A stretch of 64,000 bases of DNA from Zygaena filipendulae (taxonomy: Eukaryota > Arthropoda > Insecta > Lepidoptera > Zygaenidae): contig OU015651.1 in the NCBI GenBank assembly GCA_907165275.2, forward strand, positions 9,942,501 to 10,006,500, given 5' to 3'. The notes under the pieces are model-generated. The model was given only the letters and a program-made list of their open reading frames with translations. It did not search any database and was not told where the DNA came from. The position numbers and the translations under genes were made by a program. This document shows positions 1 to 11,400 of this stretch, in pieces (position 1 is the stretch's first letter; every line of letters starts with the position of its first letter).

Positions 1-162
1 ATCCCTATGTATGCTTAAATCTTTAAACTACCCAACGGATTTTGATTCGGTTTTCACCAATAGATAGAGTGATTCATGAGGAAGGTTTGTAACTATATTT
101 TATCCTGGAATTCCCGCGGGAACTCCGAAATTACCACGGGTGAAACCGCGCGGGTCAGCTAG
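1..162 (+). mobile_element. 3' end of a Helitron-like (Lep1-type) element
   Basis: The segment ends with the conserved block of this family: a GGAATTCCCGCGGG stretch, a GCGGGTGAAACCGC-like hairpin and CTAG at 159-162 followed by T. A hairpin about 10 nt before CTRR is the Helitron 3' signature. The 5' end lies outside the window. Confidence 0.6.
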
Positions 163-459
163 TATATTATAAATCCCCTCGACACCATCAGGGATCGATG
201 ATTTATAGTTTATATACAAAACAACCTATCCTATAAAAGTACATTTTACTTCCTATAGCTTTTTCATCACCAAACAAGCTAAAACTCCTTGGAAATTGGA
301 AATAAGTTATTTAGTGGCAATACTGGTAGTTTACATGTGTGCATAGGAAGAATATCACTTTCTCTTACGCTATACGCGAATGCCTCGTCTAGTTCATTCT
401 CCGTCTACGGGGTAAACCTCAGAACAATAGGGGTAAACTCTGAGGGTAAACTTCACCAA
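163..459. other. Non-coding stretch, nothing recognised
   Basis: AT-rich sequence. A 66-codon reading frame at 289-489 has no recognisable domain, splice signals or start context and runs into the next repeat. Confidence 0.4.
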
Positions 460-690
460 AAAACAATGAGGAAGACAAAGAAAGCTTAGTCCATACAGCC
501 AATTCTGTTGTATTTTCTTCTGAAATTAATTACATCGAAATGCATTGGTGACATGCATTTCGATGCTTCACCGGAACTTTTGGCAGCAACTCTTCACAGT
601 TGAACCTTAATAGGACGCTTTGAGGGAAGTTGTATTGTAAAACGACAACCTCCCGATGAACGGCTCATTTCATCTCATTTCACTGTTTCC
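460..690 (+). repeat. Dispersed repeat family M3, copy 1
   Basis: Contains the block AAGGCAAAGGAAGCTTAGTCC-like, then a small hairpin around GCATTTCGATGCTTTACCGG, then CTCCCGATGAA and TTTCACTGTTTCC. The same order recurs at 2095-2375, partly at 2500-2665, and inside another element at 20815-20975. No terminal repeats were found; class unknown. Confidence 0.5.
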
Positions 691-751
691 AAAACACAAA
701 AATACACGTAATATTATTATTAGTTTGTGCTATCACTGATCGGTTTGAAGA

Positions 752-1055
752 GGGTACTTGCATGAATTTTACCTACTTAAACAAAGCAATAAAAAGAACA
801 AAAATATATGCATAAATTAATTAAATAGAGCGTTTCAAAGTTCCTACTTTTGACTTTGCCGCCGGAACGCGGAATTACGTGTGACTGTGATCGGCGTTTC
901 GTTGCAACGCAACGTTCCGTTTCACAAAATTAAAAGTTGAATATTTTGGATATTATTGATAATTTTTTAGTAAGTCTTTCACGATAATACTTTTCTAAGG
1001 CTCTATTTTTGAAATATTGACACAAATTCTTATTCTTAATTTCATGCAAGTACCC
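752..1055. mobile_element. MITE family M2 (GGGTACTTGCATGAA ends)
   Basis: A terminal GGGTACTTGCATGAA is mirrored by TTTCATGCAAGTACCC at the right end. Internally GTTTCGTTGCAACG and TTCCGTTTCAC form further symmetry. A second, larger copy lies at 20594-21236 in the opposite orientation. There is no coding capacity. Confidence 0.65.
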
Positions 1056-1189
1056 AGTGACAAGCCTGCTTGTCTGCCCACTTAGGTTGTTCTGCTCAAG
1101 ACGAGCTCGTGGCGGGAGTGGACTTAGCCCATCTACTCCATATTTGGTTTTTCACCGACTTCAAACACATTAATGGTATCACAAACCAA

Positions 1190-1662
1190 TAATAATATTA
1201 CGTGTATTTTTATGTTTTGGATTAAATCGGTACCTATTGTGTTATTTTTAGCTTTTTAGTTTTGTGTTTTTGGAAGTCAGTTTAAATTTTTTTGTTAAAT
1301 TTTTGTTTATTACTCGCTTTTAAGTGGCTTGGTTTGTAATTTATCTAAGTTACAATAGCCTAATGTCAACTGCTCATCACCTTTTACAATATATTGCTTT
1401 TCCCGATGCAGGGACGTTAATTGTTGAGGAGTTCTCCTGGTACATTACTATAAAAAATACCCAAATTTTTTGAAGAGTTCCCTCGATTTCTCCAAGATCC
1501 CATTATTAGATCCTGATTTCATGACAATGGGACCAAACGGGAAGCACCAGCTTTCGAATAAAAAAAGAATCATCAAAATCAGTTCACCCAGTCGAAAGTT
1601 ATGAGGTAAAAAAAACATACACGTCGAATTGAGAACCTCCTCCTTTCTGGGAAGTCGGTTAA
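1190..1662 (+). repeat. Dispersed repeat ending GGAAGTCGGTTAAAAA, copy 1
   Basis: Shares ordered blocks with 11160-12660, among them TTGCTTTTCCCGATGCAGGG, GAAGAGTTCCCTCGATTT and a terminal CCTCCTCCTTT..GGAAGTCGGTTAAAA. It looks like the 3' part of a retroposon (fixed 3' end, variable 5' length), but no coding domain is visible. Confidence 0.5.
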
Positions 1663-1706
1663 AAATCCACATTCACACAATATTAATCACGATAAACTAA
1701 TTTGTA

Positions 1707-2008
1707 CAGAGGCGTCTTTACCTATAGTGCAGGGTGTGCGGCGCACACGGGTGCCGGGTCTAAGGGGGCGCCGCGCGCCGAGCGCCCTTGCGACACATCC
1801 GAAGATGCGTCGCTCTCAAAGACCCTGCGCCCGCCGTGGCCGCGCGGTAGCAAAGCAAAACTACTTCTTTACCTAACACCCTGTATAACTGTTAGTATTC
1901 CACTTGTATTCCATTTTGACCCCGCTCGAGGGCGCCAGGTTACTGGCTGCACACGGGCGCCAGGTTACTGGCTGCACACGGGCGCCACAAGGGCTAGAGA
2001 CGCCTCTG
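1707..2008. mobile_element. hAT-type MITE with 8-bp target duplication
   Basis: The ends are CAGAGGCGTCT and AGACGCCTCTG, flanked on both sides by AATTTGTA (1699-1706 and 2009-2016). An 8-bp duplication with CAG..CTG ends is typical of hAT elements. The GC-rich interior holds two tandem 25-bp copies of a GGGCGCCAGGTTACTGG-containing unit and no transposase. Reading frames on both strands here are by-products of GC richness. Confidence 0.85.
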
Positions 2009-2094
2009 AATTTGTAAAACCAAAAATAAAACTGACGCCGACGACTGACGCTCATTTCTGCTAAAATCCCCCAAAAGTGTTTTTTCTTTTGTTA

Positions 2095-2375
2095 AAGTTA
2101 CCCCTAATGGGAAAGGCAAAGGAAGCTTAGTCCATACAGCCAATTCTGTTGTATTTCTTCTTCTGAAGTTATTTACATCGAAATGCGTTGGTGAGATGCA
2201 TTTCGATGCTTTACCGGAACTTTCGGCAGCAACTCTTTACACTCAGAACATGCTTTAGTTATTCTTCTGAGTCTTTACAGTTAAACCTTAAAGGACGCTC
2301 TGTGGGAAGTTGTATAATAAAACGACATCCTCCCGATGAAAGCCCCATTTTCTCTTATTTCACTGTTTCCACACA
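2095..2375 (+). repeat. Repeat family M3, copy 2
   Basis: Closely matches 460-690 in block order, with an extra segment around TTCTTCTGAGTCTTTACAG. A partial third copy follows at 2500-2665. Confidence 0.5.
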
Positions 2376-2499
2376 CTGTTGATGACCAATGGATCACTAT
2401 TATGCAAAATCCACCACATTCATCAATTTGCAAAACAAATAAAACTGACGTCCGTCACTGCTAAAATCCCGCCAAAAGCACGCTTTTTTACTCCTTTTG

Positions 2500-2665
2500 G
2501 AGAAGGCAAAGGAATCTAAGTCCTTACAGGCAGTTCAGACTTCTTTCTTATCTGAAATTACTTACATCGAAGGGGCAGAGATTTTCATAAGGTGTGATTA
2601 AAATACCTTATAAAGTACCCACTGCGATAACCTCCCAGCGAACAACCCATTTCATCTTATTTCCC
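2500..2665 (+). repeat. Repeat family M3, partial copy 3
   Basis: Contains GAAGGCAAAGGAA, TTACATCGAA and CCTCCCAGCGAAC blocks in the family order, with the centre lost. Confidence 0.4.
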
Positions 2666-2691
2666 TGATATACATACATAGCTATAGGTAA

Positions 2692-3014
2692 AATAGGCTA
2701 TTTGACTACTTTTTTCTAAATTCTATCAATTCCGTCAGTTAGATAATGAAAAAAATAATGGACACGTATTTTTTGCTTTTTCAAATAAATGAAAGTATTC
2801 CTGGATAAAGAGCATTAAAGTTTGAGAGTGGGGGCTCGTAAACGTCATACGCAGCTAAAACTGCGCCTGCTTGTGACGTCACGCGACGTTTCGACTCAAC
2901 GTATCTCCGTTATTTTTTGCTTACGTGAAAAAAGAAAAAATACGATTCTAATATTTTTTATGAATCTACACGACGCGACGGGTTAAAAATAAAAAACTAG
3001 TCAAATTGCCTATT
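2692..3014. mobile_element. MITE family M1, complete copy
   Basis: The ends are AATAGGCTATTTGACTA and TAGTCAAATTGCCTATT. The middle is a palindromic core with GTGACGTCACGCGACGTTTC. Other copies or fragments lie at 8790-9130, 11052-11130, 19985-20060, 34168-34480 and 51262-51490. No coding sequence. The TGACGTCA octamer equals the consensus CRE site, so copies could carry cAMP-response-type binding sites. Confidence 0.65.
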
Positions 3015-3654
3015 GTATCAAAAAGTATATAACCACTACGTTTTACTGTACCTTCGCGTTGGTCCGAACTACCATTTAAAAACTGGGGTAGAGGTTCTCG
3101 GCGGTTAAGCAAAGATAGATTTTCACATATTATTACTATAATATGTGAAAATTAAAAGAACCTTGTTACTAATATCTTGTGATCTTTGGTCCGCCTTGAT
3201 CTTTCTCTTACAGTCGGTTGCAGCGCAGAGGAGGGAGAGTTTAGTTAGAAAGGAAGACGACATCACGACATGCAAAGCGCCTCGAGCGTGGGGGGGCGCT
3301 GGTAACCCAGCATTCGTTTGATTCGCAGCCGAATTCGGTTTGCCGCGAGGCGCTCCCTGGAAGGAGTTTTGTTTATATTTAGTGTCATTAGTCATTAGGT
3401 ACCTTGACCTCCTTTCCGATTTTTTATATAGTTACAAAATATGTACATAGAAAAGGTATTCCATGGAATTACCAAGTGCGGGGAACTACGAATCCTTACT
3501 AATATCCTTTTTACTATTATAAACGCGAAAGCGTATTTTAATGAAATGAAATCAAGTTTATTCGTTACGACCATAATTAAATTATATGGAACTGGGGAAC
3601 TGTGTAGATCTATGAAACTACAATAATATAGCTTATACATCAGAATAACACATA
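3015..3654. other. Non-coding stretch between elements
   Basis: A 90-codon minus frame at 3123-3395 shows no known domain. Around 3490-3530 a TCCTTACTAATAT..TATAAACGCGAAAGCG stretch resembles a Helitron-like 5' end. No supported gene. Confidence 0.35.
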
Positions 3655-3831
3655 AGGTGCTTTTTATCCCGCAATCCCGCGGGAGCTCTGAAATTAAAGC
3701 GGGTGAAATTGAATTCATTATTGCATACTACACGTTGTCAGAGGTACAGAAAAGGACATTGGGTTTTTTTAATTCCGGAATTCCCGCGGGATCTCCGAAA
3801 TTAACGCGGGTGAAACCGCGGGGAACAGCTA
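3655..3831 (+). mobile_element. Helitron-like 3' ends, two in a row
   Basis: Two copies of the terminal module follow one another. One around 3660-3712 carries CCCGCGGGAGCTC and AAGCGGGTGAAA. The other at 3772-3831 carries GGAATTCCCGCGGGATCTCC and ACGCGGGTGAAACCGC and ends CAGCTAT. This suggests one element landed in another. Confidence 0.5.
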
Positions 3832-3980
3832 TAGTACGGGCGCCCAAGAGGGGATTTGTGTATTAGCTAAAGCGCTTCAGATGAACATAAGGGGGGTACC
3901 TTGCCCCATGTTGAGTACCTCCACCAAATATAGGCCCTCTACACTGGTGGGTGCGTCTAAAATAACCGATCAGATTAGTA
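3832..3980 (+). repeat. Dispersed repeat H, copy 1
   Basis: Runs from GTACGGGCGCCCAAGAGGGG through GATGAACATAAGGGGGGTAC to GGTGGGTGCGTCTA and CGATCAGATTAG. The same unit recurs at 16339-18204, where it is split by two insertions, and, degenerate, at 19852-19970. No open frame is shared between copies. Confidence 0.6.
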
Positions 3981-5365
3981 AAAAAAAATCGATAACTCGA
4001 AATACTCGAGCGCGTCAGATTAAGATATGGTGGGTTAATTACATGCAGAGAAGTGTGTATATGAATAATCTGACGATTTGAACGTGACGCAAGGGAGTTA
4101 GAGGATCACAAACTTGCAAAAAAAACGCAACCTCGACATTCTCGAGCGCGGTTGATTTATTTTTTATTTTAAAGTAAATAACTCAAGGATAGCGGGAAAA
4201 ATATAATCTGCCGATTTTCATAAGCCGAAGAAACAAAAATCGTCTTTAAAGTTTAGAACGAGCAGCTGCAGTGAAACATGTACCTATTCATATCTCTGTC
4301 TTTCTTTCCCTTTTACTTTTTCTCTATCTCTCACTCTCTCGCACCGTCCTCACACTACTTTCCGTCGCCATAACGTCATCACAGCATATATATATTTTTG
4401 GTTGGTTAAAATACATATTAAAATAAGGTAAGTATTACATCAAACTATAGGTTAACCTATAACCTTTCACTTTAATGTAATTTTTAACCGACTTTTAAAA
4501 AGTAGCGGTAAAGGAAGGTGTATTACTCCGCTCCGCGCCACTCTCTCCCTTTCACTTTTTGTGTATCTCTGACTCTCTCACACCATTCCCACGCTGCTGT
4601 CCGTCGCCATGACGCCATTTTACTTTACAGCTCATCACAAAACAACGCGTTCATGTTATCATGTAAGACGCTCTGGCTTGTTTGTGCTTTAAAGTTAGTT
4701 TTGTGAATAATAATATTTTGTGAGCTTTTACACATTTCATAGAAATATAAAGTGTGTTTTTGGTGAACAAGAAATAGCTCATAAAGTTTTTAAACTTACG
4801 TCAGAAATAAAAAAAAAAATCTTAAAAATAAATAATAATTTTTGTTTCTAGCAGTCAGATTAATAATACCCCTCAAAATTATTGTCAGATTTTAGGCCAA
4901 CATAACTTGGACTGCAAGCTGAACCTTCTGTAAAATAATCTGACACGCTCGAGTATTTCAAAATTGAGATTTTTTTGCATTTTCAAAAATTCGCTACTAC
5001 CTTGCGTCACCTCCAAATCGGCAGATTTTCGAAGGGGAGCATTTTTAGGGTTCACTTAACATCCCCTTTGAATATTTGACGCGCTGGAGTAAATTTTTTT
5101 TTTTTTCATTTTCTCCCCTTCCGGAGGCCACCCCCACCACGCAAATCGGCAAATGAATATATTTTCGATATCAGAGACACCTTGGAGTATCTAAACTACA
5201 CTATCTGACGCGCTCGAGTATTTCTATTTTACAATTTTTTTTTACATTTTTGAAAGCCCGTAGAAGCTAAACCCACCGATGAATGAAAAAACATCATATA
5301 ACCTTATTTTGTTTATATCTCCTAATCTTCAAAACTCAATAGGTTCCAATGACGCTCGAGTGAAT
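3981..5365. repeat. Inverted-arm repeat built on a GACGCGCTCGAG motif
   Basis: GACGCGCTCGAGTATTT-like sites read leftward near 4000 and 4140 and rightward near 4945, 5082, 5210 and 5352, about 125-150 bp apart. Each is accompanied by an AATCGGCAGATTTTCGAAG-like block. The centre (4262-4385 and 4516-4632) holds two diverged direct copies of a CTCTCTCACACC..CGTCGCCATGACG unit. The layout resembles a foldback element. No protein is encoded. Confidence 0.5.
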
Positions 5366-5429
5366 CCCGAATTAGCATCGGTATCTCCCGTACTACTAGT
5401 AATTACATAAGAGCTTGTAATAGGCTACT

Positions 5430-5493
5430 TTTCATCCCTATAGGAAGAGTTATTAAGTCAATTCCGAAATTGACGCGGTGAATCGGCTAGTGA
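5430..5493 (+). mobile_element. Degenerate Helitron-like 3' end overlapping the stop of the BED/BESS gene
   Basis: Plus-strand blocks CTACTTTTCATCC, AATTCCGAAATTGACGCGG, TGAA and GGCTAGT follow the order of the family's 3' end elsewhere in the window. On the minus strand the same bases encode the last ten residues (LADSPRQFRN) and the TGA of the neighbouring gene. Confidence 0.55.
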
Positions 5494-8400
5494 TGCGATA
5501 AAACTACTGTTGTCTTGGCCATCGTTCGACCCGCTGACTATGGTCCCAGACACGGTTATCACTTTATCAGTTTTGTTCATCACAATATCTGCCTCCCCGG
5601 CGCCGCACGCCGGCTGCGCTTCCAACAAACGTTTCAAGATATCCATTTGCATTTTGTCCGATTTCTCTTTGGGCAATTTCCTCAGTAAGGAAACTACGTA
5701 CTTTCCGAAGTAATCCAAACTGTCGCAGGCTTTCTTCTCGTAGCGTTTTTTTAATACGACCTCTTCATCCGAAGTGTCCTCGATTAAGACCGTTGTCTTT
5801 GTTTGCTCTGTGGGATTTCTTTTTTTTGTATTAGGCTTAGGCGCAAAGGAAACGTTTTCATCCCCGATTGGGTCGAAGTCTTTTAAATATGTAGCATTCA
5901 TCAGATGGCTTTGCTGTAAATAAAAATGCATGATCAGTAACTTATACATACAGTCTTTAACCACACTAGAAGATGTAATTTTAGTTTTTTGGCGGGAATC
6001 AAAGATGGCGGTTCGGTCATTCATTTTCATGTAGTTAAAAATGGTTAAAAATGGATTTTGTTGTCTTATAAGGTGCTGCATTGGAGAATAATTTTCACAG
6101 TGACGGTTTTTTATGACATTTCGAGCTGATTTATTCGGTTTCCTCCAAGAGCTCCGAGAAAGTTCTTGCAAGCTATAGTACCGTCATCGTGGCTTGCAAT
6201 TTCAAACTGTACAACAAAACATTTTAATAGAAAATACATTGTTCTAACTAATTTTACTTGAAATTGGCTAAATGCATTATGATATTAAATGCATAATGAA
6301 GCAAAGCCTATATGTAGCTCCAGGCTTAGCTTAATCTACCTATGAAAACCGCATGACATTCCGTTCAGTAGATTCGGAGGTTATCGCGAACAGACAAACA
6401 GACAGACAGAAATTGTGGTTGAGTAGTTTTCTTTTGTCGCCCTCTGTCAATTTTTGGTATGTATGTTTATGGTTTGATTTTTTTAATAATGTATAATATG
6501 ACATTTTTGTTGAAATAAATTATTTATTATTATTATATGCGAAAGTTCATAAAAAAGAAGAAAGAAAGATGTAATTTGACAAATGCTAAACAGCTGTACA
6601 CTAAGCATTGATTTGGTGAAAGGGGGTGCCATTTGTATGAGCAACAAAAGAAAATCTTACTTGACCAAAAATATTCAATAAAAATAAAAGTCTGGCAGCC
6701 CAGTTCTCAGTTTGCCTTGTTTTCTGAGTGACTTCAGCCTGTTATTAGTAGCTCTCAGTTTGCCTTGTTTTCTGAGTGACTTCAGCCTGTTATTAGTAGC
6801 TAAGAAAACAAGGCGTGGGCTGCCGGGCTATAAAATAGGTCCTGTCAGTAAAAAAAAACAACATTTATATTAAAAGTGCGAACAGACTTACTACAGACTA
6901 CTTAGGATGGAGAAAAAAGGTCCTGAGATATTTATCGGTAGAGGCGTAAGGCAGGGAGACCCTCTGTCCCCAAGGATCTTCATTACTGTCCTTCAAAGCA
7001 TCATGAAAAACTTAGGTCCGTATTCCAGAAGGTGACTCAGATCACGTTTCTCTTGAGATTAGTTTTAAGCTCAAATCATAACTCAAGCGTATATCTTATT
7101 ATAGAATGCGTTTTAAGTTCTAATCACTTGAAACTAGTCTTTAGTAGAGATTTTGAGCTCTGATTGGTTGAGTGGTCTTGACATGACACACGTAAACAAA
7201 GATCAAATCTTTGCTTGAGTATAGATTAGTACTCAAGCGTCGTTCTCGAATAAGGAAATAACTCAGCTGATTGTTGATTGATGAATCTCGTTTCAAGTAA
7301 GGTTCTAAAATTAAAGCTTTACTTGAAATTAGTTTTAAAACTAGATTCATGACTTGAGTAACCTTCTGGAATACGGACCTTAAACTGGGAGAGAAAAGGT
7401 ATACGTGTGAGGGCCGAGGGGTGAATTCCTAAGTAACCTCAGGTTTGCTGATGATATCATACTCTTTTCAGAAACAGAATTTCAGCTAGAAACGATGGTA
7501 AACGAACTACACACTGTGAGTCGCGAAATCGGCTTAGAATTGAATACGTCAAAAACAAAGACTCATCAGCATTAAAAAACCTATTATAAATAATAACATA
7601 CTACTAGAATATGTTAGCGAATATGTTTATTGGGTAAACGGATATCCTTCACGAAGTCAAGACACGACGATGAATTAAATAGACGCATAAAGCTTACATG
7701 GAATAAGTTCTGGAGCAACAAAGAAGTTCTCAAATGAAACCTCCCAGTAAAGCTTATTTAAATAAATAAATAAACGCTAAAGAAAAAAGTTCTAGACTCC
7801 TGCATACTACCATGTCTCTCTTATGACAGCCAAACATGGATATTTAATAAATAATCAACAAACAAAATACAAACATGCCAAAGATCAATGGAACGAAGTA
7901 TTTTAAATATAAAAAGGAGAGATAAGAAGAAACATATAGAGATAAGGGAAATAACAATTAATGTCATAGACGCACTAAAACTCTGTAAGAAAATGAAATG
8001 GAGATGGGCTGGACATGTTGCGCGTGTGAATGAGGACAAATGGGCTAAAAAAGTAACATTTTGGCAGGGGCCGAACAATAAAATAACCAGAGGAGGACCG
8101 AAAGAGAGGTGGATAGACGAAATAAACAAGACCGTTGGCAAAGACTGACCTACCAAAGCCGAAGATGGCGACGTGTAGAGAGGAGGCCTTCACTCGAAAG
8201 AGGTCCATAATATAGTGTACTTACATGTTAATTGTTAAATTGTTAATTTGTATTTCTAATTGATTTAATTTGTTCTTATTTATTTGAATCTAATAATTTC
8301 AATGTAATTTACTTATTTAATTTTTTATCTAATTTTATTGCATGTTTTTTTTATTTTATGGAAAATAAAGGCTTAATAATAATAACCTGTCAGCATTGGT

Positions 8401-11400
8401 CAAATTTCATATGCAAAGAGAGTAGAAATTTCTATGAAAGTACTGGCAGTTTCGAAACTCGTGGGAATTGTTTTCAAATAACGATAAACGTATTTCAGGG
8501 GTTTTGGTGGATTCAACCCATAAGAGTGAGAAGGGTGACACGCAAGTGATACAACGCGGCCCAGCAAGTGACGAATAAAGAAAAACACTAATGAAATTAG
8601 ATTTGTTCATGCAGTTAAACTTATTATAGGTAAGTACCTCATTGTCATCAATGTTTTCAGTCTCATCCTTCGACGCTGTCTCCAGCTCATACAACTGGTC
8701 CCCAGTCGACACTATTATTGTGTTTTTCTAAAACATATTAAACAAACGTAAGGAAATCTTAAAAATTATTATATTATATTTATTTATTAATATTTGCTAT
8801 TTGACAAAAATTTTTTTTTAGTCCGTCTTTTAGATTAATAAAAAATATTGAACACGTATTTTTTCCTTTTTTTACGTAATCAAAAAATAACGGCGATAAA
8901 TTGAGTTGAAATTTCGCGTGACGTCACTAACCAGTTGCAGTTTGTTGCAGTTTGTATGGCGGCTTGTAGTGGTAAGTGACGTCACGAGCCCCCACCCTAA
9001 ACTTTAATGCGCTTTATCTCTGTGTATTTTCATTAATTTGAAAAATAAAAAAATACGTGTCTAATGATTTTTAATTTTTTAACTGACGGACTAATTAGAA
9101 TTTTGATTTTCAAAAGTTGTCAACATCCCTATTAATGTGACAGCACCGTCGTCGTATTACATTGGTCTACTCTAGTATAGGGGCTATAAAGTACGAATAC
9201 GATGAAAATGTTTCCTAATTCTCTACCAGTTAACCATTGGTTAGACAGAGAGACAATATTATATAGAATGGGGTGTGCAACCTACGATAAGAAAAAAGAA
9301 AAATAATACCATAATAATTAATTATACTAATAAACTAAAACAAAGACAGAAAAAATAGAAAATTAGTATAATTACCAACACATACCAACCTAATAAAATA
9401 CATACCTAGATACATACACACACATTACCTACACATATACAATATATATATATATTTATATACATACATACATACATACTAAAAGGACATACATAAATAT
9501 ATAGTACTATAGGTACCTAAATACATAACAGTTGAGAGATTGGAAGAGTTAAGGATGAGCGCAAGTTTTAAGTGGCCACTACTCGCTCGACCGGACCGGA
9601 CTTCAAGAAATAATTTCTTATTCTTCTTTTAAATATAAATTCGTGGCCGTTCCAAAGTCGCACCGCAGTAACGACAAACGACTTTGAAATGAACCCGGTA
9701 TGATGAAAAGGAATATTATAGAGAAGAAGTTTATTTGAGGATCGATCGTAGTGAAAGTGAAAGAGAAAAAAAATTAAGACCCAGCTGTAGGTATTTAGTA
9801 TGCATATTGCATATAATTACAAAAAATAAAGTAAAATAATGGGTGCTATAGCAGTTGTCTGCAATTGCAATTTGAGTGAATAAAACTGCGAGCACTCAAC
9901 CAATTTTGAAAATTCTTTCACTAGGTATACCTAGGGTATAATTTTAAACAAGGAGCATATTCAAACTCTTGATAATTCTTCAGACTCTATGTATATCATA
10001 CGTTAAAGGGGGCGTTGAAACTTGTATGGCCTTACGTATGATCCCCTGGCGGGTCTGTTTCTTGCACACATAGGTAAGTTTTTTAAATTGATAATTGCGA
10101 AAGAGTACTTTTTTTTAGATATTTAAGATGAGAATTGAATACTCAATGCCCTCCTAATGTAATAATCCACTTCACAACACACACACCCACTTGATCTCAC
10201 AGTAAGCTATTATTAGTTTGTGTCGTGGAAACCAAGCAAACGTGGTATAATATACTACGTAGAATTACATATACAATATTATAGTATAGATATATAAACA
10301 CACCCAGACTGGAAAGTGAAATCCTGTGTCCGTCACACAAAGTGCACCCGTACCGGGAATCGAACCCGGAACCTCTTGATTAGCGGGCAGGCATGGTGAC
10401 CTATTACGCGAATCAGGTCGTCAAATGTGTCCCTCGTTTTACATTTCACCCTGTTTAAAGTCATTATATTTATCATGGGTTTGCCTATAGCTTAAGAACT
10501 TTGCAACAGGGTCTTTACAAAAATAATTTGTTTACAAAGTCATCATATTCTTTCGACAAGACAACATCTTACATTGCTGTTCAAAGGTGCCAATGGATGT
10601 TTGGCCTTCATATGCTTCCGCAAATTTGATATGGAGCCACTGTAGGAAAGTTTCTTGCTGCATATGAGACAGCGCGCCAGGCGGCGTTCCTTGTCCACTA
10701 TGGCGAAGTACGACCATACCACTGACCGGCCGGGCTTTGCCTCCACTGTCCTATAGAGAAACGTAACATACAATCTATAAAGTTTATAGATTCTTCAATT
10801 TTTTTAGCCTGTTTTTTTTCCTTTATAGCACAAACAATATGAAATTTTCAAAGGAAGGACTCATTCAAGCTCTCGATAATTTACGCTTTCATGTAATAAT
10901 AATACATACCTATATTATTATACCAAAAAATTCTGATACATTTAAATCAGAGATGATAACAAAAACCGCCCGGTATATGACTTTCACTTATAGGAAGTTA
11001 GTGATCCTGAGTGTCATAAAGTAATTTTATTCCGGAATTCCGGCGGGAACTCCAAAATAGGCAATTTGACTAAATTTTTTCAGTCCGTCTTGTAGTATCA
11101 TAAAAAATATTAGACACGTATTTTTTGTAACCAAAAACACAAAACTAAATACATAAAAAAAAAAAACATACATACAATCGAACATAGAACCTCCTCCTTT
11201 TTGGAAGTCGGTTAAAAAGTAATAGTATTACGTGTATTTTTGTCTGTTGGATTAAATCGGTTATTGTTGTTATTTTAAGCTTTTTTGTTTTGTGTTTTTG
11301 GAAGTCGGTTTTAATTTTTTGTTAAAATTTGTTTATTTCTTGCTTTAAGTGAGTCGGTTTGTAATTTTCTAAGTTACAATAGACTAATGTCAACCGCTCA

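Noticed and set aside
3123..3395. 90-codon minus-strand frame
   Set aside because: No domain, no conserved start context, and it borders repeats; likely chance.
7888..8148. Independent 86-codon gene
   Set aside because: It is the distal part of the broken RTE reverse-transcriptase ORF (WAGHVAR region).
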